A stretch of DNA of 64,000 nucleotides, taken from the NCBI RefSeq assembly GCF_001519065.1, contig NZ_KQ954262.1, positions 62,001-126,000 of the forward strand, in the 5' to 3' direction. Made by a program: the position numbers and the translations under genes. Positions 9,023-17,557 of this stretch are shown piece by piece. Origin of the DNA: Novosphingobium sp. FSW06-99. GTDB taxonomy: Bacteria > Pseudomonadota > Alphaproteobacteria > Sphingomonadales > Sphingomonadaceae. The stretch's first letter is position 1. Every line of letters starts with the position of its first letter. Under the pieces are notes generated by a model. That model was not told the origin of the DNA, ran no database searches, and was given only the letters and a program-made list of their open reading frames with translations.

Positions 9023-9471
9023 TGCCCGGACGCCATTTCGAAGACTGGACGATCGGCACGCGCATCACGCATCAGCCCAGCCGCACGGTGACCGAAACCG
9101 ACAACCTGCTGTTTTCGGCGATGACGCACAATCTGCAACCGCTGCACCTCGACGCCGAAACCGCGCGGGCGAGCGAATTCGGCCAGATGCTGGTCAATTC
9201 GACGTTCACTTTCGCGCTGTGCGTCGGGCTGTCGGTGAGTGACACGACGGTCGGCACGCTGGTCGCCAATCTGGGCTTTGACAAAGTGGTCACGCCCAAA
9301 CCCACGTTCATCGGCGACACGCTGACCTGTCACAGCGAAGTGATCGACACACGGCCCAGCAAATCGCGGCCAGAGGCCGGCGTGGTGACATTCCGCCACT
9401 GGCTGACCAACCAGCGCGGCGAAGAGGTGCTGTCGTGCACCCGCACCGCGCTGATCAGGCGGAAGGGCTGA
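9022..9471 (+). CDS. MaoC-family (hot-dog fold) enoyl-CoA hydratase
   Basis: This 149-residue single hot-dog-domain protein begins HFEDWTIGTRITHQPSRTVTETDNLLFSAMTHNLQPLHLDAETA, the typical MaoC dehydratase entry with conserved Asn/His-type catalytic positions. The ATG overlaps the liuD stop by one base (TGATG), so it is an operon member. In the usual liu operon the next step, methylglutaconyl-CoA hydration, is done by a crotonase (LiuC), which is absent here. This protein is a reasonable candidate for that hydration, but that is inference. Its 3' end overlaps the convergent MFS gene by 17 bases. Confidence 0.8.
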   Translation: MPGRHFEDWTIGTRITHQPSRTVTETDNLLFSAMTHNLQPLHLDAETARASEFGQMLVNSTFTFALCVGLSVSDTTVGTLVANLGFDKVVTPKPTFIGDTLTCHSEVIDTRPSKSRPEAGVVTFRHWLTNQRGEEVLSCTRTALIRRKG

Positions 9472-10936
9472 GGCGCAGCGAAAACGCTGCCGCGATCATC
9501 AATGCGCCTGCGCCGAATGCCATTGTCCACACCGGCTGGCCCGGAAAGGCCAGCTTCAGGATCGATCCCATCACCGTCGCCACCAGCAATTGCGGCACGA
9601 CCACGAAAATGTTGAACAGCCCCATATAGACGCCCAGCTTGGCCTGCGGCAGGCTGGAGGCCAGAATGGCATAGGGCAGACCCAGGATCGAGGCCCAGGC
9701 CATGCCCACGCCGATCTCGCTCAACGGCAACAGCGCGGGATCGTGCAGCACCATGAAACTGCCCAGCCCCAGCGCACCGGCGACCAGACACAGCGCATGC
9801 GCACGCGTGTTGCCCAACCGTCGTGCCAACCAGGGTAGCGCGGTCAGCGAAAACAGCGCGGCAAACCCGTTGTAGCAGGTGAACAGCACACCGACCCAGT
9901 TGCCTGCTGCCTGATAGCCCGCGCTGGCCGGATCGGCGGTGCCGTAAAACGCCTGCGCCACCACCGGCGTGGTGTAGATCCACATCACGAACAGCGCCGA
10001 CCAACTGAAAAATTGCACGACCGCCAGCCGTTTCATCAGCGGCGGCATGCCCGAAAAATCGCCGACAATGCTCGCCAGCATGGTCTGCTGCCGCCCGGCG
10101 CGTGCCAGGGCATAGGCGATCAGCGATACGATCCCGTACCCGGCCAGCAGGCCGCCAAGCAAATAGACCTCTTTCTGCAAACCCAGCAACGACACCGCGC
10201 CCAGCACCGCGATGCCCGCCGCAATCCACGCCATGCCGGGCCACCAGCCGCGCGCGACCAGATCGACCGGCGGTGCGGCGTGATCCTGCGTTTCACCAAA
10301 CGCGGCCATTTCGCCGGGCGAATATTCGCGATTGCCCAGCACCGTCGCCAGCACGGCGATCAACAGCGCCGCCGCGCCCGCGTAAAAACTGATTCGCACG
10401 GTGTCGGGAATCGTGCCCACAGCCGCCACATTGGCGACACCCAGACGCGTCAGCACATAGGGAAAGATCGAGCCGACCACCGCGCCTGCACCGATGAATG
10501 CGGTCTGCACCGCATAGCCCGCGGCATGCTGATCGGCATGCAGACTGTCTCCGACAAAGGCCCGGAACGGTTCCATCGCCACATTCATGCTGGCATCGAG
10601 CACCCACAGCAGCAGCGCCGCCGCGAGCAGGCCATGCGCCAGCGGCATGCCCGTCAACGCCAGCGACGCGAGCACCGCGCCCGCCAGAAAATAGGGCCGA
10701 CGCCGCCCGAACCGCCCCAGCCAGGTGCGATCCGACAGATGCCCGATCACCGGCTGCACAAGCAGCCCGGTCAGCGGCGCGGCCACCCACAGCGCCGACA
10801 AGTCGTCAATCCCGCTGCCCAGCGACTGGAACACCCGGCTCATGTTGGCATTTTGCAGGGCAAACCCGATCTGGATGCCGAAAAAGCCGATGCTGATGCG
10901 GCACAGACCGAAAAACGACCGGCGCGGCTTTTCCAT
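9455..10936 (-). CDS. MFS sugar permease (maltose/sucrose type)
   Basis: The protein has about 493 residues and 12 predicted membrane helices. The N-terminal GFFGIQIGFALQNANMSRVFQSLG, the following LLVQPVIGHLSDRTWLGRFGRRRPY and ALDASMNVAMEPFRAFVGD-type segments are characteristic of the disaccharide permeases found in alphaproteobacterial and xanthomonad maltose and sucrose loci. It probably carries maltose or maltooligosaccharides across the inner membrane. The ATG at 10936 has GGAGAG seven bases upstream; ATG 10942 is nearly as good, while 10981 lacks a site. A LacI-type operator candidate lies about 170 bases upstream. Confidence 0.85.
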   Translation of the reverse strand: MEKPRRSFFGLCRISIGFFGIQIGFALQNANMSRVFQSLGSGIDDLSALWVAAPLTGLLVQPVIGHLSDRTWLGRFGRRRPYFLAGAVLASLALTGMPLAHGLLAAALLLWVLDASMNVAMEPFRAFVGDSLHADQHAAGYAVQTAFIGAGAVVGSIFPYVLTRLGVANVAAVGTIPDTVRISFYAGAAALLIAVLATVLGNREYSPGEMAAFGETQDHAAPPVDLVARGWWPGMAWIAAGIAVLGAVSLLGLQKEVYLLGGLLAGYGIVSLIAYALARAGRQQTMLASIVGDFSGMPPLMKRLAVVQFFSWSALFVMWIYTTPVVAQAFYGTADPASAGYQAAGNWVGVLFTCYNGFAALFSLTALPWLARRLGNTRAHALCLVAGALGLGSFMVLHDPALLPLSEIGVGMAWASILGLPYAILASSLPQAKLGVYMGLFNIFVVVPQLLVATVMGSILKLAFPGQPVWTMAFGAGALMIAAAFSLRLSPSA

Positions 10937-11105
10937 TGTCATGCTCTCCGTTTCCACCGCACCCGATTTGCCCCCGTACATGCAAGACCGGCGCGATGGG
11001 GTCGATTTTCAATGCCCTGAATTGCGGCCGATGCGCATCGATCACGCCCGCGTTCTTTTGCACCAGTCGGGGTGAAGCACGCCAACGTGCGCGCGCCAAT
11101 CACAC

Positions 11106-11119
11106 TGCATACGAATACC
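11106..11119. promoter_or_regulatory. Putative LacI-family operator upstream of MFS permease
   Basis: TGCATACGAATACC differs at two positions from the reverse complement of the site at 19151-19164. It lies upstream of the permease gene and just after the lacI-type stop codon. A run of ten G residues (11120-11129) adjoins it. Confidence 0.5.
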
Positions 11120-11129
11120 GGGGGGGGGG

Positions 11130-12158
11130 CTAGGCCACGCGCTGCGTCGATTGCCGAACGATCAGGCGCGGGGCGAGGACGGCGTTCTGCACTTCAAGGC
11201 CTTTGATCTGCGCGATCAGCGCCTCGACCAGCGAGGCCCCCGCACGCGTGGCATCCTGCGCCACGGTGGTCAGCGGTGGATGGGTGAACCCGGCCAGCGG
11301 AATGTCGTCAAACCCGACCAGCCCGATATCGCCCGGGATCGACAGCCCCGCCTCTTCAAACGCGCGCATCGCGCCGATCGCGATCAGGTCGCAGGCGGCA
11401 AACACCGCGTCAAACGGCTTGCCCTGGGCCAGCAGCACGCGCGCCGCGCCATAGCCGGCCGCATCGGTTGTCACCGCGCTGAACACCAGATCGGGATCGG
11501 GGGTGATCCCCGCCTCGACCATGGCATCGCAGGCGCCGCGCCAGCGGTCATGCACTTCGGGCGCGTGGCTCGATGCCTCACCCAGAAAGGCAATCCGGCG
11601 ATAGCCGCGCGCAATCAGGTGGCGCACCGCCAGCGCCCCGCCCAGCCGATTGTCGCACCCGATAGTCATGCCCGGCGCATCGGCGGTGACCGAGCCCCAG
11701 CGCACATACCGCGTGCCCTCGTTTTCCAGTTGGTCAAGCCGTTCGCGATAGGTTTCGTAATCGCCATACCCCAGCAGCATGATGCCGTCGGCCTTGCGGC
11801 TATATTCGTAATCGACGTGCATGCTGCGAGAAAACTGCTGGAATGACGTCAGCAGGTCATAGCCGTGCTGCGCACAAGTGCGTGCGATAGACCCCAGCAT
11901 CGACAGGAAAAACGGGTTGATATGCGAATCATCCGGCGTGGGATCATCAAAAAACAGCAGCGCCAGCGTATTGGTGGTGCGCGATCGCAGGCGCGAGGCA
12001 TTGCGATCGACCGCATAGTTCAATTGCGCAGCAATCGCCTCGATCCGCAGACGCGTCGCTTCGCTGACCGAAGGATGCCCGCGCAGCGCGCGCGACACGG
12101 TGGGCTGCGAAACCCCCGCGCGCTGTGCGATATCAAACGATGTCGGTTTGAAGCTCAT
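11130..12158 (-). CDS. LacI-family transcriptional repressor of the alpha-glucan locus
   Basis: The protein is 342 residues: an N-terminal helix-turn-helix with hinge (SFDIAQRAGVSQPTVSRALRGHPSVSEATRLRIEAIAAQLNY) and a periplasmic-binding-protein-like effector domain with the GDIGLVGFDDIPLAGFTHPPLTTVAQD stretch typical of the family. It lies between the permease and the TonB receptor, divergent from the receptor. Three related palindromes with core ATACG(T/A)AT sit in front of the permease, the receptor and the GH13 cluster. I infer that it represses these and responds to maltose or an oligosaccharide. Confidence 0.9.
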   Translation of the reverse strand: MSFKPTSFDIAQRAGVSQPTVSRALRGHPSVSEATRLRIEAIAAQLNYAVDRNASRLRSRTTNTLALLFFDDPTPDDSHINPFFLSMLGSIARTCAQHGYDLLTSFQQFSRSMHVDYEYSRKADGIMLLGYGDYETYRERLDQLENEGTRYVRWGSVTADAPGMTIGCDNRLGGALAVRHLIARGYRRIAFLGEASSHAPEVHDRWRGACDAMVEAGITPDPDLVFSAVTTDAAGYGAARVLLAQGKPFDAVFAACDLIAIGAMRAFEEAGLSIPGDIGLVGFDDIPLAGFTHPPLTTVAQDATRAGASLVEALIAQIKGLEVQNAVLAPRLIVRQSTQRVA

Positions 12159-12277
12159 GGCCGGTAGCGCACACCTCCCGTTCGGTTCTGTTTTTCAACG
12201 AACGATTAGCAGGCCAAAGGCCGCGTTGGAAGAGGCTGTGACATCACACCCAAGCCGCCGAATGCATGCATGATCCT

Positions 12278-12291
12278 GACATACGTATGTC
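12278..12291. promoter_or_regulatory. Putative LacI-family operator, perfect 14-bp palindrome
   Basis: GACATACGTATGTC is a perfect palindrome in the 304-base divergent region between the LacI gene and the TonB receptor. It shares the ATACGTAT core with the site at 19151-19164. A second palindrome, ATGCATGCAT, lies at 12262-12271 and may be chance. Nothing else in this gap was recognised. Confidence 0.55.
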
Positions 12292-12462
12292 GGTTCCTTT
12301 CCATGATCGCGGCGCGCGGGCAAATCGATGACATCGGATCAGATGGCTGGGGCGTGCCATCGCGGGGACTGCCTGAGCGCCGGATCATGGCGCCAAAATC
12401 TGACCGCGTATGTGTTTTGCAAGACCGAGATGCGCCGAGCGCACCGGTTCAGGGAGGGTGAC

Positions 12463-15309
12463 ATGGTCAAGCTGTACCAGAGCGCTGGCTCGACGGCGTT
12501 GTTCAAGCAGTTTTTGAAAACCGGGGTTGCCGCCCTGGCGGTTGCAGGGATCACCCCTGCCATGGCGCAGGACGCGACCACCGCGCCGCCAACCGCCAAA
12601 CCGGCCGAAAATCTGAACGAGGCGATCATCGTCAGCGGTTATGCCCGGTCGATCACCAACGCCAACCGTATCAAGGAACTGTCGGTTTCGGTGGTCGAGG
12701 CGATTTCGGCCGAAGACGTGGGCAAATTGCCCGACGTGTCGATCGCCGATTCGCTGTCGCGCCTGCCCGGCCTGGCCGTGCAACAGGCGGCGGGACGCGC
12801 CAAATACCTGTCGATCCGTGGTTTCGGCCCCGATTACACCACCGCCACGCTCAATGGCCGCATGATCGCCACGGTCGATGACAACCGCCGGTTCGACTAT
12901 GGCCAGTTCCCGGGCGACCTGTTCCAGGAAATCGACGTCATCAAGACGCCGTCGGCCACGCTGCTCGATCAGGGCCTGGCCGGGACGGTCGATCTGAAGA
13001 CCTATGACCCGCTGAAGTCGAAGAACAGCTTCAGTGTCAACATCCAGGGTGAAGTCGGGCAATATGGCGCGCTCAACCCCGAAGGATCGAACAAGGGCTA
13101 CAAAGTCTCGTCGGTCTATGTGCACAAGTTTGCCGACGACACCATCGGCGTTTCGCTGGGCGTTTCGGCCATCAAGGATCCGACGCAGGATTACCACTGG
13201 GCGACCGGCGGCGGCAACGGCAACTATTATGGCCCCGGCAGCCAGGATGCGGCCGGCAACATCGGCCCCGACGACATCCAGAACTATGTCAACACCAACA
13301 CGCTCTATCGCCAGTCGGCGTTCGGCCATGTTATCTATCGTCCGAACGACAAGTTCGAAATGTCGCTCGACGCGCTCTACAGCCAGTCGAAGACGCGCGA
13401 ATATTCGCGCGGCTGGGAAATGCCGCTGGCAAGCTGGAGCCACGACACCGAAGTTCCCGGCACCGAAACCGCGAAAAACGGCTATGTGCAGTCGGAACAG
13501 TGGAATGTCTCTCCGGTGCTGCGCAACGACTACAACACGTCCGACGCGCACACGTTCGCGATTGGGTGGAACGGCAAGGCGGCCCTGTCGGACTCGCTCA
13601 GGCTGGTGGTCGATGCGAACTATTCGCATGCCCATCGCCATGACAACACCTATGAAATCTATGGCGGCGCAGCCACACCAGGCCTTGCCACGATCACCCG
13701 CGAGCCCGACGGCAGCTATGGCGTGAACATTTCCGGGACCAATTTTGCCGATCCCACCAATGTCTCGCTGACCGACCCGCAGGGCTGGAACCAGGTCGGC
13801 TTCAACAACGTTCCCGACGTAACCGATTCGATCAAGGCGCTGCGTGCCGAACTCCAAGGCGATCTTGGCAACGGTTTCTTCAAGAGCTGGGTGGCCGGTG
13901 CCAACTACAGCGATGAAAACAAGGTTTCGGCCTATTCGGGCTATTACATCTGTCTGCCGGGGCCGGCCTCGGTCGGCGGCTGCGGCAACGACAACGCCCA
14001 GGTGACCAGCGTGGCCATCCCGCAGTCGATCATCGACGGCACGGTTACGCCTTATGGCGTTACCGGCACGCAGTTGCTCGCGGTCAATCCGATTGCCGCG
14101 CAAAACCTGCTGCGTATCGCCCCGCAATCGCTGGCCAGCGACAGCGCCCGCGACTGGACGGTGCGCGAGCACGTGTTGACCGGCTATGCCCAGGCCAATT
14201 TCGACCAGATTGCCGGCGATGTGAAAATTCGCGGCAACATCGGCGTCCAGGTCGTCAACACCAACCAGAGTTCGATCGGCAATATCGCCCTTTCTGCTAC
14301 CCAGTTCGCGCCGAGCTATGGCGGGGCAAAATACACCTATTTTCTGCCAAGCCTGAACACGAGCTTCGAAATCGGCGACAAGAACTATATCCGCTTTGGC
14401 GCCAGCCGCACTTTGGCACGCGCCACGCTCGACAACGAAAACGCGTCGTTCGCGGTCAACTATTGCGGCGCACAGGGCTGCACCACGGTGCCCAAGATCA
14501 ACGGCGATACGCCGCTGTTGTCGGGATCTGGCGGCAATCCCTATATTCGCCCCTATTTTGCCGACAACCTCGACCTGGCGTTCGAAAAATACTTTGCGCA
14601 TGATCAGGGCAAGTTCGCGATTGCGGGATATTACAAGCACATCTCGAATTTCGCGACGCAGAACTCGAACCTCAACACCGGCAATGTCAACAGTGGCGGC
14701 CCGACCACGTCGACCACCTATGGCTATGACTTCTCGGCCTACAGCGCCCTGGTCAACACGCCGGGCGTGCTTGGCAGTGCCGGTACGACCACCCAGGGCT
14801 GGGCCTCGGCGCCGATCAACGACGGCAAGGGCGATGTCTATGGCTTTGAAGCCAGCCTCGTCCTGCCGCTCAAGGTGCTGACCCCGGCGCTCGACGGGTT
14901 TGGGGTGATTGGCAACTATGCCAACACGTCAAGCAAGATCAAGTTTTCCAACGGCGCCGTGATCACCCTGCCCGGTCTGTCGAAGGATGTGACCCAGGCG
15001 CAGATCTTCTTCGAAAAGTACGGCTTCAATGCGCGTGCCTCGTTCACCCATCGCGGGCAATACCTGGGCGATTATCAACTGTTCAACGCACAGGTCACCG
15101 CCAACCTGACCAAGGCGCAATCGACGCTCGACGCGCAAGTCGGCTATGACTTCAAGTCGGGTCCGCTCAACGGTCTGTCGGTCTATGTGCAGGGCCACAA
15201 CCTGACCAATGCCAAGACGCTGTCCTATGTGAACAACGACCCGAACGAGATCAACATTCGCGACCAGTACGGCGCGCAGTACCTCTTCGGCGTGACGATG
15301 AAGTTCTGA
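12463..15309 (+). CDS. TonB-dependent outer-membrane receptor (alpha-glucan type)
   Basis: The mature barrel protein comes from a 948-residue precursor with a signal peptide ending near PAMAQD. A plug domain follows, with NEAIIVSGYARSI and LPDVSIADSLSRLPGLAVQQAAGRAKYLSIRGFGPDYTTATLNG, then a large barrel ending in an aromatic residue (...FGVTMKF). The plug resembles the TonB-Xanth-Caul subfamily, whose members sit next to halogenase-like genes and sugar hydrolases. Its probable cargo is maltooligosaccharide. The ATG at 12463 has AGGGAGG five bases upstream; earlier in-frame starts give a non-signal extension. A strong terminator follows. Confidence 0.92.
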   Translation: MVKLYQSAGSTALFKQFLKTGVAALAVAGITPAMAQDATTAPPTAKPAENLNEAIIVSGYARSITNANRIKELSVSVVEAISAEDVGKLPDVSIADSLSRLPGLAVQQAAGRAKYLSIRGFGPDYTTATLNGRMIATVDDNRRFDYGQFPGDLFQEIDVIKTPSATLLDQGLAGTVDLKTYDPLKSKNSFSVNIQGEVGQYGALNPEGSNKGYKVSSVYVHKFADDTIGVSLGVSAIKDPTQDYHWATGGGNGNYYGPGSQDAAGNIGPDDIQNYVNTNTLYRQSAFGHVIYRPNDKFEMSLDALYSQSKTREYSRGWEMPLASWSHDTEVPGTETAKNGYVQSEQWNVSPVLRNDYNTSDAHTFAIGWNGKAALSDSLRLVVDANYSHAHRHDNTYEIYGGAATPGLATITREPDGSYGVNISGTNFADPTNVSLTDPQGWNQVGFNNVPDVTDSIKALRAELQGDLGNGFFKSWVAGANYSDENKVSAYSGYYICLPGPASVGGCGNDNAQVTSVAIPQSIIDGTVTPYGVTGTQLLAVNPIAAQNLLRIAPQSLASDSARDWTVREHVLTGYAQANFDQIAGDVKIRGNIGVQVVNTNQSSIGNIALSATQFAPSYGGAKYTYFLPSLNTSFEIGDKNYIRFGASRTLARATLDNENASFAVNYCGAQGCTTVPKINGDTPLLSGSGGNPYIRPYFADNLDLAFEKYFAHDQGKFAIAGYYKHISNFATQNSNLNTGNVNSGGPTTSTTYGYDFSAYSALVNTPGVLGSAGTTTQGWASAPINDGKGDVYGFEASLVLPLKVLTPALDGFGVIGNYANTSSKIKFSNGAVITLPGLSKDVTQAQIFFEKYGFNARASFTHRGQYLGDYQLFNAQVTANLTKAQSTLDAQVGYDFKSGPLNGLSVYVQGHNLTNAKTLSYVNNDPNEINIRDQYGAQYLFGVTMKF

Positions 15310-15328
15310 TCAAACGGTCCCTCAACGG

Positions 15329-15365
15329 AGGCGGCGAGCGGGTCATGCCCGTTCGTCGCCTTTTT
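15329..15365 (+). terminator. Rho-independent terminator after TonB receptor
   Basis: A GC-rich stem, GGCGGCGAGCGGG pairing with CCCGTTCGTCGCC around a short loop, is followed directly by TTTTT. It lies 20 bases after the receptor stop and 30 bases before the next gene, so it may attenuate read-through into the halogenase-like gene. Confidence 0.8.
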
Positions 15366-15394
15366 ACTTTGCGGACGCACGCTATGGTGCATGC

Positions 15395-16906
15395 ATGAGC
15401 CAACCTTATCGCATTGTCGTGGTCGGTGGCGGGACCGCCGGATGGATCACCGCGTCGGTCCTTGCGCGCTATCTGGCGCCCGCGCGGTTTGCCGTCACGC
15501 TGGTCGAATCCGAGGAAATCGGCACGGTCGGGGTGGGCGAGGCGACCATTCCTCAGATCCAGTTGCTGAATGCGGCGCTGGGCATCGACGAATATGCCAT
15601 GATGCGCGCCACGCAGGCGACGTATAAACTGGGCATCGAATTCGTCGGCTGGGGCACGCCCGACAGCCGCTATATCCACGCCTTCGGCCCGACCGGGCGC
15701 CAGCTCGGGCAGGTGCCGTTCCAGCATTTCTGGCTGCGCAGCCGGGCACTTGGCAACAATACCCCGCTCGACGCCTATTGCCTGAACGCGGCGGCGGCCT
15801 ATGCCGGGCGCTTCGCGCGCAGCGATCAGGTGAAGTCGCCCACGCTGGGCGGGCTGGTCCACGCCTTTCACCTCGATGCCAACCTCTATGCCCGCTATCT
15901 GCGCGGCTATGCCGAGGGGCGCGGGGTTACCCGCATCGAAGGGCGCATCATGGGCGCCGAACGCGATGGCGAAACCGGGGATGTCGCCGGCCTGGTCATG
16001 GCCGACGGGTCGCGCATCGGCGGCGATCTCTTCATCGACTGTTCGGGATTTCGCAGCCTTTTGCTGGGTGAAACGCTGAGCACGGGGTTTGAATCCTGGG
16101 CGCACTGGCTGCCCTGCGACCGAGCGCTGGCGGTGCCGTGCGCTTCGGCGCCGCAATTGGAGCCCTATACCCGGTCCACCGCACGCGCTGCCGGCTGGCA
16201 ATGGCGCATCCCGTTGCAGCATCGCATCGGCAATGGCCTGGTCTATTCCTCGGCACATCTGTCCGACGAGGCAGCGGCCGATCTGCTGCTGGCCCATCTC
16301 GACGGCGCGGCGCTGGCCGATCCGCGCCCGATCCGCTTTGTCACCGGGCGCCGGCGGGCGTTCTGGGCGCACAATGTGGTCGGCACCGGGCTTGCCGCCG
16401 GGTTTATGGAACCGCTGGAATCGACCAGCATCCATCTGGTCCAGTCCGCCGCCGAACGCCTGATCCGGTTTCTGCCGTCTGGCGCGATCGATCCCGCCGA
16501 TGTTGCCGCGTTCAACGCGCAGACCACCTTCGAATGGGAACGGGTGCGCGATTTCCTGATCCTGCATTACCATGTCAACCAGCGCCCCGAACCGTTCTGG
16601 CGCGATTGTGCGGCGATGGCGGTGCCCGATACCTTGCGCGAAAAGATCGACTTGTTCAGCGCCAATGGCCGCATCACCCGTTTCAACGAGGAACTGTTTT
16701 CCGAACCCGGCTGGTTGCAAGTGATGGCCGGGCAAGGCCTCAACCCGCGCGGCTGGCACCCGCTGGCCGACGATCCGTCAGAGGCCGAACTGGGCGAAGT
16801 GCTGGGCCTGATGCGCCGCGCGGTCGATAAACTGGTTGCCGACATGCCTGACCATGCCGCCTGGATCAGCCGTCATTGCGCGGCGGCCCCATCAGAAACG
16901 TATTGA
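15395..16906 (+). CDS. Tryptophan-halogenase-family flavoprotein 1
   Basis: The protein has 503 residues. It starts with an FAD-binding GGGTAG loop (residues 11-16), has VGVGEATIP near 46-54, Lys78 in TYKLGIEF, the family hallmark WQWRIP at 268-273, and Glu342 in EPLESTS. Lys78 and Glu342 correspond in place to the catalytic Lys79 and Glu346 of PrnA, so the halogenating site appears intact. Such enzymes oxidise halide to hypohalous acid using FADH2 supplied by a separate reductase, which is not in the window. The substrate is unknown. Its 3' end overlaps the convergent DUF6445 gene by 41 bases. Confidence 0.9.
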   Translation: MSQPYRIVVVGGGTAGWITASVLARYLAPARFAVTLVESEEIGTVGVGEATIPQIQLLNAALGIDEYAMMRATQATYKLGIEFVGWGTPDSRYIHAFGPTGRQLGQVPFQHFWLRSRALGNNTPLDAYCLNAAAAYAGRFARSDQVKSPTLGGLVHAFHLDANLYARYLRGYAEGRGVTRIEGRIMGAERDGETGDVAGLVMADGSRIGGDLFIDCSGFRSLLLGETLSTGFESWAHWLPCDRALAVPCASAPQLEPYTRSTARAAGWQWRIPLQHRIGNGLVYSSAHLSDEAAADLLLAHLDGAALADPRPIRFVTGRRRAFWAHNVVGTGLAAGFMEPLESTSIHLVQSAAERLIRFLPSGAIDPADVAAFNAQTTFEWERVRDFLILHYHVNQRPEPFWRDCAAMAVPDTLREKIDLFSANGRITRFNEELFSEPGWLQVMAGQGLNPRGWHPLADDPSEAELGEVLGLMRRAVDKLVADMPDHAAWISRHCAAAPSETY

Positions 16907-17555
16907 CCGTCAGGCGCGCGCGGCGCGGATCGGGCGTCAGATCGAGATCGGCGGGCAGATCGGCGCAATGCAGCGCATGGCTGCGATAGACCAGCGCGCG
17001 ATTGGGCACCGCGGCAAACCGCGCGATGCATTCGAACAGCGGCGTATCGCCCGCAATATAGCCCGGCGACGGCAAACCGTGGCGCGCAACATCCTGGCGC
17101 AGCGCCGCGTCATAGGCGGGATGGCGCGCGGCATCGATCGTTTCAAACCCCGTGCTGCGATGGCGATAGAACGCGGTGCCGCCCTGATCCTCGCGGCACA
17201 GGAAATGAAGCAGCGCGATCCGTTCCGCCTCCAGCCCGTCGATATGCGGAATCCGCTGGATCGGGCCAAGCGCAGCGGGCGGTGTGGTGACAATCGAATA
17301 GCCCGCCGAAATCAGCCCCGGCGGCCCCGCCAGCGCGAAGACCTGCGCCACCACATCGAGCAGCGGCAACAGATAGGCCGCCACATCGGCAGCGGCCACT
17401 TCCGCGCGCAGGCCGGGATAATAGGGGCCCATCGGCTGATAAGTCAGCGCTTCGGCGCGGGCGCGCAAGGCGGCGGGATCGGGCACGAAATCGTCGATCA
17501 CGATGACCGGCTGACGCTCGTGACCGATCGGTTCGACGCGCAACCGTGGTACCAT
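16866..17555 (-). CDS. DUF6445-type protein, likely Fe(II)/2-oxoglutarate oxygenase fold
   Basis: This 229-residue protein resembles the DUF6445 proteins that accompany halogenase-like genes in TonB receptor loci. It has a pattern expected of Fe(II)/2-oxoglutarate oxygenases: RIPHIDGLEAERIALLHFL (His104, Asp106), then GGTAFYRHRSTG, then YRSHALHCADL (His193/His196) and a downstream Arg-rich RRARLTVNTFL. The oxygenase reading is my inference from the motif, not an established activity. I start it at the ATG at 17555, two bases after the halogenase-2 stop; a longer frame into that gene is an artefact. It is operonic with halogenase 2. Confidence 0.7.
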   Translation of the reverse strand: MVPRLRVEPIGHERQPVIVIDDFVPDPAALRARAEALTYQPMGPYYPGLRAEVAAADVAAYLLPLLDVVAQVFALAGPPGLISAGYSIVTTPPAALGPIQRIPHIDGLEAERIALLHFLCREDQGGTAFYRHRSTGFETIDAARHPAYDAALRQDVARHGLPSPGYIAGDTPLFECIARFAAVPNRALVYRSHALHCADLPADLDLTPDPRRARLTVNTFLMGPPRNDG

Positions 17556-17557
17556 GA

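Noticed and set aside
12262..12271. ATGCATGCAT palindrome as a further regulatory site
   Set aside because: It is a simple repeated tetramer and does not share the core of the LacI-type sites, so chance is likely.
12385..14640. A 751-codon minus-strand frame across the TonB receptor at 12463
   Set aside because: It shadows a receptor with signal peptide, plug and barrel; the antisense product matches nothing I recognise.
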